NCBI RefSeq assembly: GCF_001750105.1
Contig: NZ_CP014143.1
Span: 1,727,001 to 1,791,000 of the forward strand
DNA: 64,000 nucleotides
Reading direction: 5' to 3'
Origin: Microbulbifer aggregans
GTDB lineage: Bacteria > Pseudomonadota > Gammaproteobacteria > Pseudomonadales > Cellvibrionaceae
Shown: piece by piece, positions 34,240 through 43,372 of the stretch
Layout of the letters: each line of letters starts with the position of its first letter
Position numbering within the stretch: position 1 is the stretch's first letter
Translations under genes and position numbers: made by a program
Notes under the pieces: generated by a model
Told to the model about the DNA's origin: nothing
Seen by the model: only the letters and a program-made list of their open reading frames with translations
Database searches by the model: none

Positions 34240-34898
34240 GCTGCGTCCCTCTTATCCTTGTCGCCACGGGCGTTGTCTTTATCGCCGCGGGTGCTATCGG
34301 TGGATCGTGTGCCGTGCTGTGGCCGGTCGGTGGCGATCAGCTGGACGCCGTCTGGCGGAATCTCCGGGTGCCAGTCCTGGAGGGAGGCCTCCAGCGGTAC
34401 CATATCGATGCAGTCTACCGGGCAGGGCTCGACGCAGAGATCGCAGCCGGTGCACTCGTCCACGATCACGGTATGCATGTATTTGGCAGCACCGACGATG
34501 GCGTCTACCGGGCATGCCTGGATGCACTTGGTGCAGCCGATACACTCCGCCTCACGGATAAAGGCTACCTTCTTCACATCCTCGACACCGTGCTCGGCGT
34601 CGAGGGGCATTGGCTCCATATCCAGCAGGTTGGCCAGCTCGTTGATGGTGGCCTGTCCCCCCGGGGGGCACTTGTTGATCTGATCGCCGTTGACGATCGC
34701 CTCGGCGTAAGGCCGGCAGCCGGGATAGCCGCACTGGCCGCACTGGGTCTGGGGCAGCAGCGCGTCCACCTGTTCTACCAGCGGGTCGCCCTCGACGCGA
34801 AATCGTACGGCGGCAAAGCCCAGCAAGGCGCCGAATGCCAGTGCCATCCCGCCCAGTACGAGCAGCGGCGTGGAGATTGCAGCAAACCAATCCAGCAT
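34236..34898 (-). CDS. rnfB: Ion-translocating oxidoreductase subunit RnfB
   Basis: 220 residues: one membrane helix, a [4Fe-4S] domain (CGQCGYPGC, then CPPGG) and two ferredoxin-type sites ([24 protein letters not shown]). It is the entry or exit port for ferredoxin electrons. The C-terminus carries a short repeat ([13 protein letters not shown]) outside the conserved part. It lies ten bases downstream of rnfA. Confidence 0.95.
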   Translation of the reverse strand: MLDWFAAISTPLLVLGGMALAFGALLGFAAVRFRVEGDPLVEQVDALLPQTQCGQCGYPGCRPYAEAIVNGDQINKCPPGGQATINELANLLDMEPMPLDAEHGVEDVKKVAFIREAECIGCTKCIQACPVDAIVGAAKYMHTVIVDECTGCDLCVEPCPVDCIDMVPLEASLQDWHPEIPPDGVQLIATDRPQHGTRSTDSTRGDKDNARGDKDKRDAA

Positions 34899-34908
34899 TA
34901 CGTCCTCC

Positions 34909-35484
34909 CTATACCAGCCCGCTGAAGCCCATAAAGGCCAGGGACATCAGGCCGGCAGTAATCATGCCGATCGCTGCGCCGCGGAACGGCGTCGGCACAT
35001 CGGCGGCGAACAGGCGCTCGCGGATCGCGGAAAACAGGATGAGGACGAGGGAGAAGCCCAGCGCGGCACCGAAGCCATACAGGGTGGACTGCACAAAGTT
35101 GTGGGCCTTAAGGGTGTTTTGCAGGGCTACACCCAGCACTGCGCAATTGGTGGTGATCAATGGCAGGAAGACCCCCAGCACACGGTGCATCAACGGGCTG
35201 GTCTTCTCGATAAACATACGCGCGAACTGCACCACCACCGCGATCACCATAATGAAAGAAATGGTGCGCAGGTATTCAATGCCATTCGGCTCCAGCAGGT
35301 AGGTATTGACCAGGTAGGAGCAGATGGAGGCGAGAGTGAGGACGAAGGTGGTGGCGCCGGCCATACCCACCGCCGTCTCCAGCTTGTTGGAGACCCCCAT
35401 AAACGGACACAGGCCCAGGAACTGCACCAACACGTAGTTGTTGACGAGGATGGTACTGAGCAGGATGACGGCAAATTCGGTCAT
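34909..35484 (-). CDS. rnfA: Ion-translocating oxidoreductase subunit RnfA
   Basis: 191 residues when started at MTEFAVILL, the usual RnfA N-terminus; a longer in-frame extension upstream has no family match. Six membrane helices, with GLCPFMGV and [11 protein letters not shown] carrying the cysteines matching those in RnfE. First gene of rnfABCDGE, transcribed leftwards, so its promoter should lie in 35485-35710. The ribosome site is weak (GGA). The whole operon is complete and tightly overlapped. Confidence 0.95.
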   Translation of the reverse strand: MTEFAVILLSTILVNNYVLVQFLGLCPFMGVSNKLETAVGMAGATTFVLTLASICSYLVNTYLLEPNGIEYLRTISFIMVIAVVVQFARMFIEKTSPLMHRVLGVFLPLITTNCAVLGVALQNTLKAHNFVQSTLYGFGAALGFSLVLILFSAIRERLFAADVPTPFRGAAIGMITAGLMSLAFMGFSGLV

Positions 35485-35596
35485 AAGGGGTCCGGTTTGG
35501 GCCTTGCGGCTCGGCGGTAACGCGGCGCGGCGGCGGGTGCGCCCGCAGCCCAAAAACAGCGCCTGATACCTGATAAGAGTGCCTGAAACAGCCTAG

Positions 35597-35612
35597 CACC
35601 CCGCTGCGGCGG
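35597..35612. other. GC-rich hairpin upstream of rnfA
   Basis: CCCCGC, TGCG loop, GCGGGG forms a 6-bp stem in the gap between the lipase stop and rnfA. It may help end the lipase transcript before the rnf promoter; no U-tract is seen. Confidence 0.35.
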
Positions 35613-35710
35613 GGCCTGCCGGGAGGGTTACCCCGGCCGGGCGCTATTATCGGTGACTCACTTAAGGGGTTCAACACGCCGCCCAGTCGCTACGTTTTCC
35701 GGTGTGGCCA

Positions 35711-36850
35711 TCAGGCCGGTTCAGATTCCTCGATGGTGGTCCTGCTTGAGCGCGCAATCGCGCGATTTGGCAGCTTCTCGTTCGCTTCGGGAAGCAGGTC
35801 GTCGATATTGCGCCGCAACATGTGCGCTCGCAGCATCTCGCTGTAGAGGCGGATGGAGTGAAAGGCGGCAATCTCACGCGCGTTCGGGCAGGCACTTAGC
35901 CAGGCTCGCAAGATGTGCTGTACGCGCCAGAAAACATTGCCGGAAAAGGATACCTGCATATTGCGGAACCCCAGGTTGTGCTCGTCCGGCACATTCGGGG
36001 CGTGGCGGATGAATACACGAAAGCCGGTATGGCTGTAGCCGAGCAGCCGGCGTCGCAGCCAGCGGGCCAGCTGCAGGGTGCCATTCAGGGGGATGAGCCG
36101 CAGCAGTGTAAGCAGGGGCCCGAGCCCATGACCGAAGGGGACCAGTGGCACCGGATCGCCACCGATCTCCAGCCGGTAGATGGGCGTTTTTACTTTCTCG
36201 AAATAGGCGCGGTCACCCGTTCGGGGGGCACCGTACACGTAGGTGGCGCCGTTGCCGCGGTGATTCAGTTCCCTGGTGCAGATCTGGGCCAGGGCGCCGC
36301 CAAGGCTGTGGCCGAAAATAAACAGGGGCTTCTGGCCGTGCTGATGGAGATCCGCCTCGATCCGCTCCCGCACCCGCTCAAAGGCTTCGCGAAAGCCCCG
36401 GTGCACCCGGCCCTGCGCGCCGTATGGCTCGAGGGAGAATTTCAGGTCGGTGACGATATCCCAGGCGTTCATTTCGGTACCGCGAAAGCACAGAACCAAA
36501 ACCGGTTGGCCGGCGAGATCCATCTTTGCCAGCAGTGCCTGCGTCTCGCTCATATCGTAAAAGCTGATGGGCTTGAAATGATGCCTGAGGAGGGTGTCGC
36601 GAATCCCGGCTTCGAGGCCGCAATGGTTGCTCTGCAGGCGTGCACTCCACTCGGCCAAGACCTGCCTGCGCGCGCTTTCAGTATCGGCCCTGCGGAGGCG
36701 ATGCAATAACGCTGTGAGGTTGGCATCGGGTGTGAAAGGTTCGTAAACCAGCCGTGAAAGCTCCGCGCCTACATAGGCCATGCGATCACTGTAAGCCGCG
36801 CGTCCGTTGGGCAGCCCCGGTACGCGATTCAGTCCTTCGAAATAGTGCAT
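35711..36850 (-). CDS. Lipase (class 3) family alpha/beta-hydrolase
   Basis: 379 residues. The nucleophile elbow GHSLGGA (serine hydrolase) is followed by a partly conserved fold (ATYVYGAPRTGDRAYFE, then a late His), typical of fungal-type lipase_3 proteins, which also occur in bacteria. No signal peptide is obvious. Substrate unknown; the family includes triacylglycerol lipases and feruloyl esterases. AGGAAA precedes the ATG. Its stop is about 230 bases upstream of rnfA, and the unit looks independent. Confidence 0.85.
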   Translation of the reverse strand: MHYFEGLNRVPGLPNGRAAYSDRMAYVGAELSRLVYEPFTPDANLTALLHRLRRADTESARRQVLAEWSARLQSNHCGLEAGIRDTLLRHHFKPISFYDMSETQALLAKMDLAGQPVLVLCFRGTEMNAWDIVTDLKFSLEPYGAQGRVHRGFREAFERVRERIEADLHQHGQKPLFIFGHSLGGALAQICTRELNHRGNGATYVYGAPRTGDRAYFEKVKTPIYRLEIGGDPVPLVPFGHGLGPLLTLLRLIPLNGTLQLARWLRRRLLGYSHTGFRVFIRHAPNVPDEHNLGFRNMQVSFSGNVFWRVQHILRAWLSACPNAREIAAFHSIRLYSEMLRAHMLRRNIDDLLPEANEKLPNRAIARSSRTTIEESEPA

Positions 36851-37133
36851 GAATGTTTCCTGGATATTGCCGATCCCGGCGTGAGTGAGGAGCTGTTTTA
36901 ATCGATACCGGCATGGCGCTCAATACTTTGCAGAAATTACAGTGGCTTACAGGCATCTTGTTAGATGCCAACGGATATGTTGGCATGCTGCAGTAATGGA
37001 ACCTTTTTGATGAATGGTTTCATACCGGTGTCTGGGCGATTTCCTGGGCGGTTAAGGTTACAGCGGCCAGGCATGGATGCACGGATGCATCGGGATCTAC
37101 TCCTGTGAGCATCCATTGACTGGAGAAAAGACG
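36851..37133. other. Divergent promoter region with overlapping hairpins
   Basis: Between the lipase (minus) and the SnoaL-like gene (plus). GGCATCT (36952-36958)/AGATGCC (36963-36969) and ATGCCAAC (36965-36972)/GTTGGCAT (36979-36986) are two perfect inverted repeats that share ATGCC, so only one stem can form at a time. This could be an operator or an RNA switch in the 5' leader of the plus-strand gene. No coding region is seen. Confidence 0.45.
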
Positions 37134-37595
37134 ATGAAAATGGTTGTAATGGTTTTGCTGACAATGATGGTGATCGGCTGCAGTGGACCGAAAAAGGATT
37201 CAGTAACTGATGTGCGCGCAGAAATCGAGCGTGCCAATGCACAGTGGATGTCGGCGCTGAAGGAAGCGGACCTGGAAAAGTTTGCGGTGATGTACACCGA
37301 GGACACAAAGCTGTTGCCCCCCAATACCGAAATACTGGAAGGACGTGAGGCGGTCAGGAAGGTGTTTGGCGGCATGATGGATGCCGGTATTCACGTACAG
37401 CTTCACACCGAGGATGTGCAGGCGGTTGGCGATGTGGCGGTAGAAGTCGGCCGGGCAAAAGTCATCGGCCCTGATGACAATGTCCTGGACAGTGGCAAAT
37501 ACCTGGTGACATGGAGGAAAACCGCTACCGGCTGGAAAATGCAGCGGGATATCTGGAACAGCAGTCTTCCCGTAACGACTCCGGCTGAGAGTTAG
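37134..37595 (+). CDS. SnoaL/DUF4440-like lipoprotein
   Basis: 153 residues. Started at MKMVVMVLL, with GGAG upstream and a lipobox (VIGC) at once. The rest is an NTF2-like fold (ERANAQWMSALKEADLEKFAVMYTEDTKLLPPNTEILEG, WRKTATGWKMQRDIWNS), a family of ketosteroid-isomerase-like domains with many ligands. No catalytic pair can be assigned. Periplasmic or outer-membrane attached, substrate unknown. Confidence 0.85.
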   Translation: MKMVVMVLLTMMVIGCSGPKKDSVTDVRAEIERANAQWMSALKEADLEKFAVMYTEDTKLLPPNTEILEGREAVRKVFGGMMDAGIHVQLHTEDVQAVGDVAVEVGRAKVIGPDDNVLDSGKYLVTWRKTATGWKMQRDIWNSSLPVTTPAES

Positions 37596-37731
37596 TCAGG
37601 GTACTGCCGGAATCATTTCGTCTGATTCCGGCTTGATCGGCTGTGCATGACGGAGCCTTTCAAATTACACTGAGCCATTCCCTGCTGCCTGGCGTAGCAA
37701 GTCCAGTAGTCATTGGCCTCGGAGTTTTCTC

Positions 37732-38616
37732 ATGTCTGACGACACTTATACCCCGCCCAGAGTCTGGAAATGGGACAAGGATAGCGGCGGCAAGTTTGCC
37801 AATATCAATCGTCCCGTCGCCGGCCCGACCCATGAGAAGGAACTGCCGGTGGGCAAGCATCCGCTGCAGCTTTATTCCCTGGCCACGCCCAATGGCGTCA
37901 AGGTCACGGTAATGCTGGAGGAATTGCTGGCACTGGGGCATGAGGGGGCGGAGTATGATGCGCACCTGATCGATATTACCGAGGGGGAGCAGTTTGGCAG
38001 TGGCTTCGTCAAGGCAAACCCCAACTCCAAGATCCCGGCGATGGTGGATCGCAGTACGCACCCGCCGATCCGGGTTTTTGAGTCCGGCTCCATCCTGCTC
38101 TATCTGGCAGAGAAGTTTGGTGCTTTCCTGCCTCATACCCCGGAGCAGCGTACGGAAACCCTTAACTGGCTCTTCTGGCAGATGGGCGCAGCGCCCCTGC
38201 TTGGCGGTGGCTTCGGGCACTTCTATGCCTATGCGCCGGAAAAATATGAGTACCCCATCAACCGCTACACCATGGAAATCAAACGGCAGCTGGATGTGCT
38301 CGACCGGCAACTGGCAGACCACCAGTTTGTTGCCGGCAGTGAATACACCATTGCCGACATGGCCATCTGGCCCTGGTACGGGGCACTGGTAAAGGACAAG
38401 GTGTACGATGCGGCCGAGTTTATCGAGGCCCATACCTACCAAAATGTGATTCGGTGGACGGATGAAATTGCCCAGCGCCCGGCGGTGCAGAGAGGACGCA
38501 TGGTCAACCGCACCTGGGGCGAGCCCAGTTCACAACTGCACGAGCGCCACGACGCCAGCGACTTCGAACTCCGCACCCAGGATAAGCTGGAGGGCAGTGG
38601 CGAGTCGGAGAGCTGA
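37732..38616 (+). CDS. yghU: Glutathione-dependent disulfide-bond oxidoreductase (YghU-like)
   Basis: 294 residues. Thioredoxin-fold N-domain (YSLATPNGVKVTVMLEEL) and helical C-domain of a Nu-class glutathione transferase, with the conserved WKWDKDSGGKFANINRP-like lead found in YghU. E. coli YghU reduces disulfides with bound glutathione and has peroxidase activity. Cytoplasmic. GGAG precedes the ATG; a terminator follows the gene. Confidence 0.9.
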   Translation: MSDDTYTPPRVWKWDKDSGGKFANINRPVAGPTHEKELPVGKHPLQLYSLATPNGVKVTVMLEELLALGHEGAEYDAHLIDITEGEQFGSGFVKANPNSKIPAMVDRSTHPPIRVFESGSILLYLAEKFGAFLPHTPEQRTETLNWLFWQMGAAPLLGGGFGHFYAYAPEKYEYPINRYTMEIKRQLDVLDRQLADHQFVAGSEYTIADMAIWPWYGALVKDKVYDAAEFIEAHTYQNVIRWTDEIAQRPAVQRGRMVNRTWGEPSSQLHERHDASDFELRTQDKLEGSGESES

Positions 38617-38651
38617 TGTTTTGCGCTGTTGCGCCGGGCCTCCAGTGACGG

Positions 38652-38673
38652 GGCGATGGGTACATCGCCTTTT
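38652..38673 (+). terminator. Intrinsic terminator of the yghU-like gene
   Basis: GGCGATG (38652-38658), loop GGTA, CATCGCC (38663-38669), then TTTT. It lies 36 bases past the stop. Confidence 0.8.
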
Positions 38674-38831
38674 CCGGATCCAATGTTGCGTACTCGTCTG
38701 TTCTCCCGGGATCCGAGGCGGAATTGGTCGCCCAAAGTGATTGCTTTTATCTCTGGCTCCTGTCGGAAAAACCTCTTAACCTGACTGACGCCAGCAACAA
38801 GATAAGAAAGCGCACAGCGGGGTAGGCACCC

Positions 38832-40571
38832 ATGGCACAGTACGATGTGTTGATTGAGAGTGGCCGTTACTTTGACGGCACCGGTGCTCCGTCATCGATT
38901 GTAAATATCGCGATCAAAGATGGCCGCATTGCCCGTGTGACTGCCGATACCATCGATCACAGCCAGGCAGAAGAAGTCATCGATGCCCGCGAGCAATGGG
39001 TAACCCCGGGCTTTCTCGATACGCACACCCACTACGATGCAGAATTGCTGGTCAGTCCCAGCCTGTCGGAGTCCGTCCGCCACGGCGTAACCACGGTGCT
39101 CGTGGGCAGCTGCTCCCTGAGTATGGTGTGCAGTGAAGCAGAGGACGCGTCGGATATCTTCACCCGGGTGGAAACAGTGCCGCGGGACAAGGTGCTGCCA
39201 ATCCTGCGTGAGAAAAAGACCTGGCATTCGCCGCGGGAGTGGATCGAACACCTCGCCACTTTGCCCCTTGGCCCCAATGTCATCAGCCTGCTGGGTCACA
39301 GTGACCTGCGCGCCAGTGTTATGGGGCTGAGCCGCGCCACCGACAGACTAGTACGGCCCTCGGAAGCCGAGATGCAGGCCATGGAGGCGCAGTTGTCCGA
39401 GGCGCTGCAGTGTGGCTTTCTCGGTCTTTCCACCATGTGCCTGAAATGGGACAAAGTGGATGGCGAGCGCGCCTGGTCCAGAAGCCTACCCAGCACTTAT
39501 GCCCGCTGGCGCGAAGTGTCCCGCCTGAACAAACTGGTGCGTCGTTATAACCGTGTGCATCAGGGCGCCCCGGATGCCGCAAGGCCGCTGCAGATTACCC
39601 AGTACATGCGAGAGTGTATCGGCTGGTTGCGGCGGCCGTTGAAGACCACGCTGATCAGTCAGATGGATCTGAAGGGCAGCGCCTACCTGAACCTGCTTAC
39701 CAAACTGACTTCCCGGGTGACCAATGCACTGCGGGGCAGTTTCCGTTGGCAGGTCCTGCCCACGCCTTTTACCGTGTATGCCGACGGCATCGACGTGGTG
39801 TTCTTTGAGGAGTTCGGCGCCGGCGAGATGGCGCTGGATTTGAAGGATGCGGTCGAGCGCAACAAGCTGCTGCAGGATGAGCAATACCGGCGTGACTTCC
39901 GGCGCTTTTACGGGGAAAAGCTCAGCCCGCGGGTATGGCAGCGTGACTTCGGTGATGCGCAAATTATCGGCTGCCCGGATGAAAGCCTGGTGGGCAGGAA
40001 TTTTGCTGAGGTCGCGGCGGAGCGCAGAATCCACGTGGTGGATCTGTTTCTCGACCTGGTGGTGGAATATGGCACCCGCCTGCGCTGGTACACCACCGTT
40101 GCCAACCACCGCAAACAGGTTCTGCGCAAAATGGTGCGGGATCGCCATGCCCTGATCACGTTTAGCGATGCCGGCGCCCATATTCGCAATATGGCGTTTT
40201 ACAACTTACCCCTGCGTTTGCTCAAGATGGTCAAGGAATCCATTGATGAGGGTAACCCCATCATGTCCATAGAGCAGGCGGTCTGGCGTCTGACCGGGGA
40301 CCAGGCCGACTGGTTTGGCGTCGATGCGGGCAAAATCCGAGAGGGGGATCGCGCGGACCTGGTTGTCATTGACCCCGACGGGCTGGACCAGGACCTGGAG
40401 CGGGTGCATTGGGCGGAGATGGAAAACTTCGGCCTGGAGCGGCTGGTGAATCGCAATCCGGGCGCCGTCCGGCATGTGCTGATCAATGGCCGGGTGGCGG
40501 TTCGGGATGAAGAGCTGCAACCAGAACTGGGCACCGAGCCGGGATTCGGCAGTTTTCTGCCGGCGCGCTGA
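38832..40571 (+). CDS. N-acyl-D-amino-acid deacylase-like amidohydrolase
   Basis: 579 residues, amidohydrolase superfamily. The metal motif DTHTHYDAE (~62-70), a late aspartate in SDAGAHI (~450) and the start (YDVLIESGRYFDGTG) are typical of the D-aminoacylase/dihydroorotase-like group; the C-terminus closes with a small beta domain (IREGDRADLVVIDPDG). Family members split N-acyl-D-amino acids or related amides with zinc. Specificity is not predictable, and a lysine or cysteine bridging the metals cannot be located with certainty. No signal peptide, so cytoplasmic. Confidence 0.88.
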   Translation: MAQYDVLIESGRYFDGTGAPSSIVNIAIKDGRIARVTADTIDHSQAEEVIDAREQWVTPGFLDTHTHYDAELLVSPSLSESVRHGVTTVLVGSCSLSMVCSEAEDASDIFTRVETVPRDKVLPILREKKTWHSPREWIEHLATLPLGPNVISLLGHSDLRASVMGLSRATDRLVRPSEAEMQAMEAQLSEALQCGFLGLSTMCLKWDKVDGERAWSRSLPSTYARWREVSRLNKLVRRYNRVHQGAPDAARPLQITQYMRECIGWLRRPLKTTLISQMDLKGSAYLNLLTKLTSRVTNALRGSFRWQVLPTPFTVYADGIDVVFFEEFGAGEMALDLKDAVERNKLLQDEQYRRDFRRFYGEKLSPRVWQRDFGDAQIIGCPDESLVGRNFAEVAAERRIHVVDLFLDLVVEYGTRLRWYTTVANHRKQVLRKMVRDRHALITFSDAGAHIRNMAFYNLPLRLLKMVKESIDEGNPIMSIEQAVWRLTGDQADWFGVDAGKIREGDRADLVVIDPDGLDQDLERVHWAEMENFGLERLVNRNPGAVRHVLINGRVAVRDEELQPELGTEPGFGSFLPAR

Positions 40572-40588
40572 GCCTGATTGTCCGGCGG

Positions 40589-41479
40589 CTACAGTTGCGG
40601 CAGAACCGCTGCCAGTGTTTCACCAATACGGGCCTGCAGCTTCAGGTCTGTGATGTCATCCGCACGGGTCCGGCCCAGGTTCAGCGTTGCGATGGGCTTG
40701 CCCCACTCCCGGGCATAGCGGCAGAAGCGGTAGCCTGAATAGACCATCAGGGACGAGCCCACCACCAGTAAACCGTCACTTGCCCGCAGCGCATCCAGCG
40801 CGGTCTGTACCCGGACAGACGGCACATTGTCGCCAAAGAAAACCACGTCAGGCTTCAGGATGCCGCCGCACCGGGGGCAGTCGAATATCTGGAAATCGCT
40901 GAAATCCACCTCCAGGTCTGCATCTCCGTCCGGGGCCACGGTGGCCTGGTATTGGCGGAAACTGGGATTCAGATCGAAGCAGTGATCGTGCACCAGCTGG
41001 CGATCGCAGCGGTAATCGCAGGTCATGCAGCGAATCTCGTCGGCGCGACCGTGGAGATCGATGACCCGCTGGCTGCCGGCCCGCTGGTGTAAACGGTCCA
41101 CATTCTGGGTGACAAGCAATTCCGCCCGCTCGCGCCGCTCAAGTTCTGCCAGATGGTGATGGGCCGGGTTGGGCTGTGAGCGTCGAATGACCGGCCAGCC
41201 CACCAGGCTGCGTCCCCAGTAGCGTCGGCGAGTCTCCAGACTGCGCATAAAGTCCTGATGCTGCACCGGTTGTTTGCGCTTCCAGGCACCGTCTTCGTCC
41301 CGGTAGTCGGGGATGCCCGAGTCCGTGCTCACGCCCGCACCAGTGAGGATCATCAGGCGTGGGTACTGGCGGATAAAATCTGCCAGAGACGCCGCGGCGT
41401 CGTCAGGGGCGATCACCGATGGCGGGGTCGAAGTGTCGGTCAACGCAGGGCCCGGTTGGGCTTTCGAAGTCTGGTTCAT
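40589..41479 (-). CDS. Sir2-family NAD-dependent protein deacylase
   Basis: 296 residues. The NAD pocket GAGVSTDSGIPDYR (~46-59), the catalytic His region QNVDRLHQRAG and HGRADEIRC, and a zinc site made of two CXXC-type pairs (CMTCDYRC...CPRCG) identify a sirtuin. It removes acetyl or related acyl groups from lysines, coupled to NAD breakdown. The insert QATVAPDGDADLEVDFSDF between zinc pairs is longer than in E. coli CobB, and the small CobB-type specificity residues are not evident. It converges on the amidohydrolase gene, only 17 bases apart. Confidence 0.92.
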   Translation of the reverse strand: MNQTSKAQPGPALTDTSTPPSVIAPDDAAASLADFIRQYPRLMILTGAGVSTDSGIPDYRDEDGAWKRKQPVQHQDFMRSLETRRRYWGRSLVGWPVIRRSQPNPAHHHLAELERRERAELLVTQNVDRLHQRAGSQRVIDLHGRADEIRCMTCDYRCDRQLVHDHCFDLNPSFRQYQATVAPDGDADLEVDFSDFQIFDCPRCGGILKPDVVFFGDNVPSVRVQTALDALRASDGLLVVGSSLMVYSGYRFCRYAREWGKPIATLNLGRTRADDITDLKLQARIGETLAAVLPQL

Positions 41480-41548
41480 CGCGGATTCCGGTACAGCGGC
41501 TGGCTTGCTCTACTGTAATCCACCAGGCCGTGACCAGAAAGCCACCCT

Positions 41549-41578
41549 CCAGGCATCACCAGGCATCACCAGGCATCA
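41549..41578. repeat. Three tandem copies of a 10-bp unit
   Basis: CCAGGCATCA occurs three times head-to-tail between the sirtuin start and the acetyltransferase stop. It may be a slippage-prone tract; no coding frame uses it. Confidence 0.85.
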
Positions 41579-41634
41579 CTTTACAGGGAAAGACTGGGTA
41601 TCAGCCGATGGGCCCGGCTGGCCGGCGAGGCCCG

Positions 41635-42855
41635 TCAGCGGAGGCGCTCGACACTGCGTCGTATCAGTTTTCGGACCCGCTCATACAAGCCACTTTCATG
41701 AAGAATGCGACGGCTGGTCTGATCCGCCCACTTCACTGAGGCATCCAGTGCCCGGGCCACACGAGCGGCAGGGGTCTGGCTGTACAGGTGCAGGGTGGCG
41801 ATTTCCCTTCGCCAGGTGCCGTGGAGTTGCTTATAGGATGCATCACCGAAGCCAAAATCGAGCCACATTGCCCCCTCTGCCTGCAGCCGTTCGATTACGC
41901 GCCGGTTGAGGTAGGCGCCGGGACTCAGGTTGCGGTGTTCCGGGAGGAACGACGTGGCAATACCGGTGTAAGTACCGTCTTTGTACGAGCCCACCGCATA
42001 GGCGATGGGTGTGTCCTGCGCCTCGAGCAGGTAGGCCCGCAGGCAACCGATGCCAGCGAGCACCCCGAGATGGGTATGCCAGCGGTAGGAATTGGTCACC
42101 CCGATTCGAAGGCTGCCCTGATAGCTCTTTGCACCGATTTCCGACGCCCGCTCTATGAACCTGCCCAGCTGCTCCAGGTCCCGGAACTCGCGGATTTTCA
42201 CGGCGCCGGCAAATGCTTTTTCAAGCTTCCTGTCCTGCCGCCGTTGTGAACTCCGGGTCTTGGCCGAATTGGTGGTAACGGGCTGGTTCTGGTCATCGGT
42301 CAGCTTCAGGAACCACTGCTTTTTCACGATGGGGCTGCCGTCGCCGGAGATACGCAGGCCGCCCCGCAGTATCCTGCCAATCGGGGTGTCCACTGGCAGG
42401 TGATGAACAGAAATGCAGTCCACCGTTCCCGACTTTAACAGCTCACGCAAATAGTCGGCCTGCAGCTGCGCCACTTCCTCGTCTACCGATTCCAATCCTC
42501 CATAAGTGATGTTCACACTGCGGAGTTTCGGCATCGGAATCTTGAGTGGGCCAATCGAAAGCGCGGGGCGCCCTATATTGCGACGCCCGACCAGAATGCC
42601 TCGGGCTTCGTTGCCCTGGCGCCAGAGCACGACTAGTGGCGTGTTCTCGCCCTCCCGGACATTGAGGAAAGGAAGGTAGAAGTCGGGGTGTGCGTCGACA
42701 GAGCAGGGCCCGTCACCGGGCCGCACGGACATCCAGGACTCCAACAACCTCCGCGCCGACTCGACGTCCTCGCCCACATCCGGCATGACCTGGTCGTGAC
42801 CAGCAATATGCTTGTCGGGACAGCCGGTGCGTTTTCTGGCGATCGACGCTTCCAT
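41635..42855 (-). CDS. CelD/BcsL-type GNAT acetyltransferase (copy 1)
   Basis: About 406 residues. Started at MEASIARKRTG because GAGG precedes that ATG; a longer in-frame extension exists but has no matching start in the paralogue. The C-terminal half is a GNAT fold (SYKDGTYTGIATSFLPEHRNLSPGAYLNRRVIERLQAEGAMWLDFGFGDASYKQLHG), the Acetyltransf_6 pattern of CelD and BcsL, which act on polysaccharide or peptidoglycan precursors. The N-terminal domain is conserved in the neighbour (NSAKTRS.RQ.DRKL). The acceptor is unknown, and no polysaccharide gene is close. Confidence 0.83.
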   Translation of the reverse strand: MEASIARKRTGCPDKHIAGHDQVMPDVGEDVESARRLLESWMSVRPGDGPCSVDAHPDFYLPFLNVREGENTPLVVLWRQGNEARGILVGRRNIGRPALSIGPLKIPMPKLRSVNITYGGLESVDEEVAQLQADYLRELLKSGTVDCISVHHLPVDTPIGRILRGGLRISGDGSPIVKKQWFLKLTDDQNQPVTTNSAKTRSSQRRQDRKLEKAFAGAVKIREFRDLEQLGRFIERASEIGAKSYQGSLRIGVTNSYRWHTHLGVLAGIGCLRAYLLEAQDTPIAYAVGSYKDGTYTGIATSFLPEHRNLSPGAYLNRRVIERLQAEGAMWLDFGFGDASYKQLHGTWRREIATLHLYSQTPAARVARALDASVKWADQTSRRILHESGLYERVRKLIRRSVERLR

Positions 42856-43372
42856 CGGAAAACCTCGTGATGAAACATTGGGGGGGGTACTGGGAGCGGA
42901 TTGGGTGCCATGGTCTCGATGCATGAATCCCGCTGCATTGCCGAGTGTAGTGAGTCTTGTTGCTCTGGTGAGACAAGACATGCCAAATTCGCCAATACCA
43001 ATAGAGGAATCTGCCGAAAGCCATGAAAACCGCTGATAAGCCAGATTCGACAATACTGCGCCAAAAAGCCGGCGATTGAATTACCAGACTTTCTCGTGAA
43101 GTTTCTTCTAACCATCAAGCTGGTGTGTAGCCTGGCGCCACTTAAGATACATGTGCAGGTCACGGCAGGCTTGCAGTTTGGGGTCTAAACTGCAGCTCTA
43201 GGCATGTCGGCAAATATTGGCGGGAATGTTTGCAATTAACAATAATTCTCGTTCGGTATTTACTAAAAGCTTACCTGACAGAGTGTGGTGAGCCACCAAA
43301 TTTCTGTATCAAGAAACAGTCTTCGCAAAAAGCCCGGTTTCTGGTCATCGTATATCTATAAATGGACTCCTC
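42856..43372. other. 517-bp divergent region between acetyltransferase paralogues
   Basis: Visibly more AT-rich than the housekeeping parts of the window, especially around 43200-43320 (runs such as CAATTAACAATAATTC). It must carry both promoters. Open frames across it have no support and I name no gene. Confidence 0.6.

Noticed and set aside
42856..43053. Longer start for the first acetyltransferase
   Set aside because: The paralogue starts at the equivalent MEA, the ATG at 42855 has GAGG upstream, and the extra residues are not shared.
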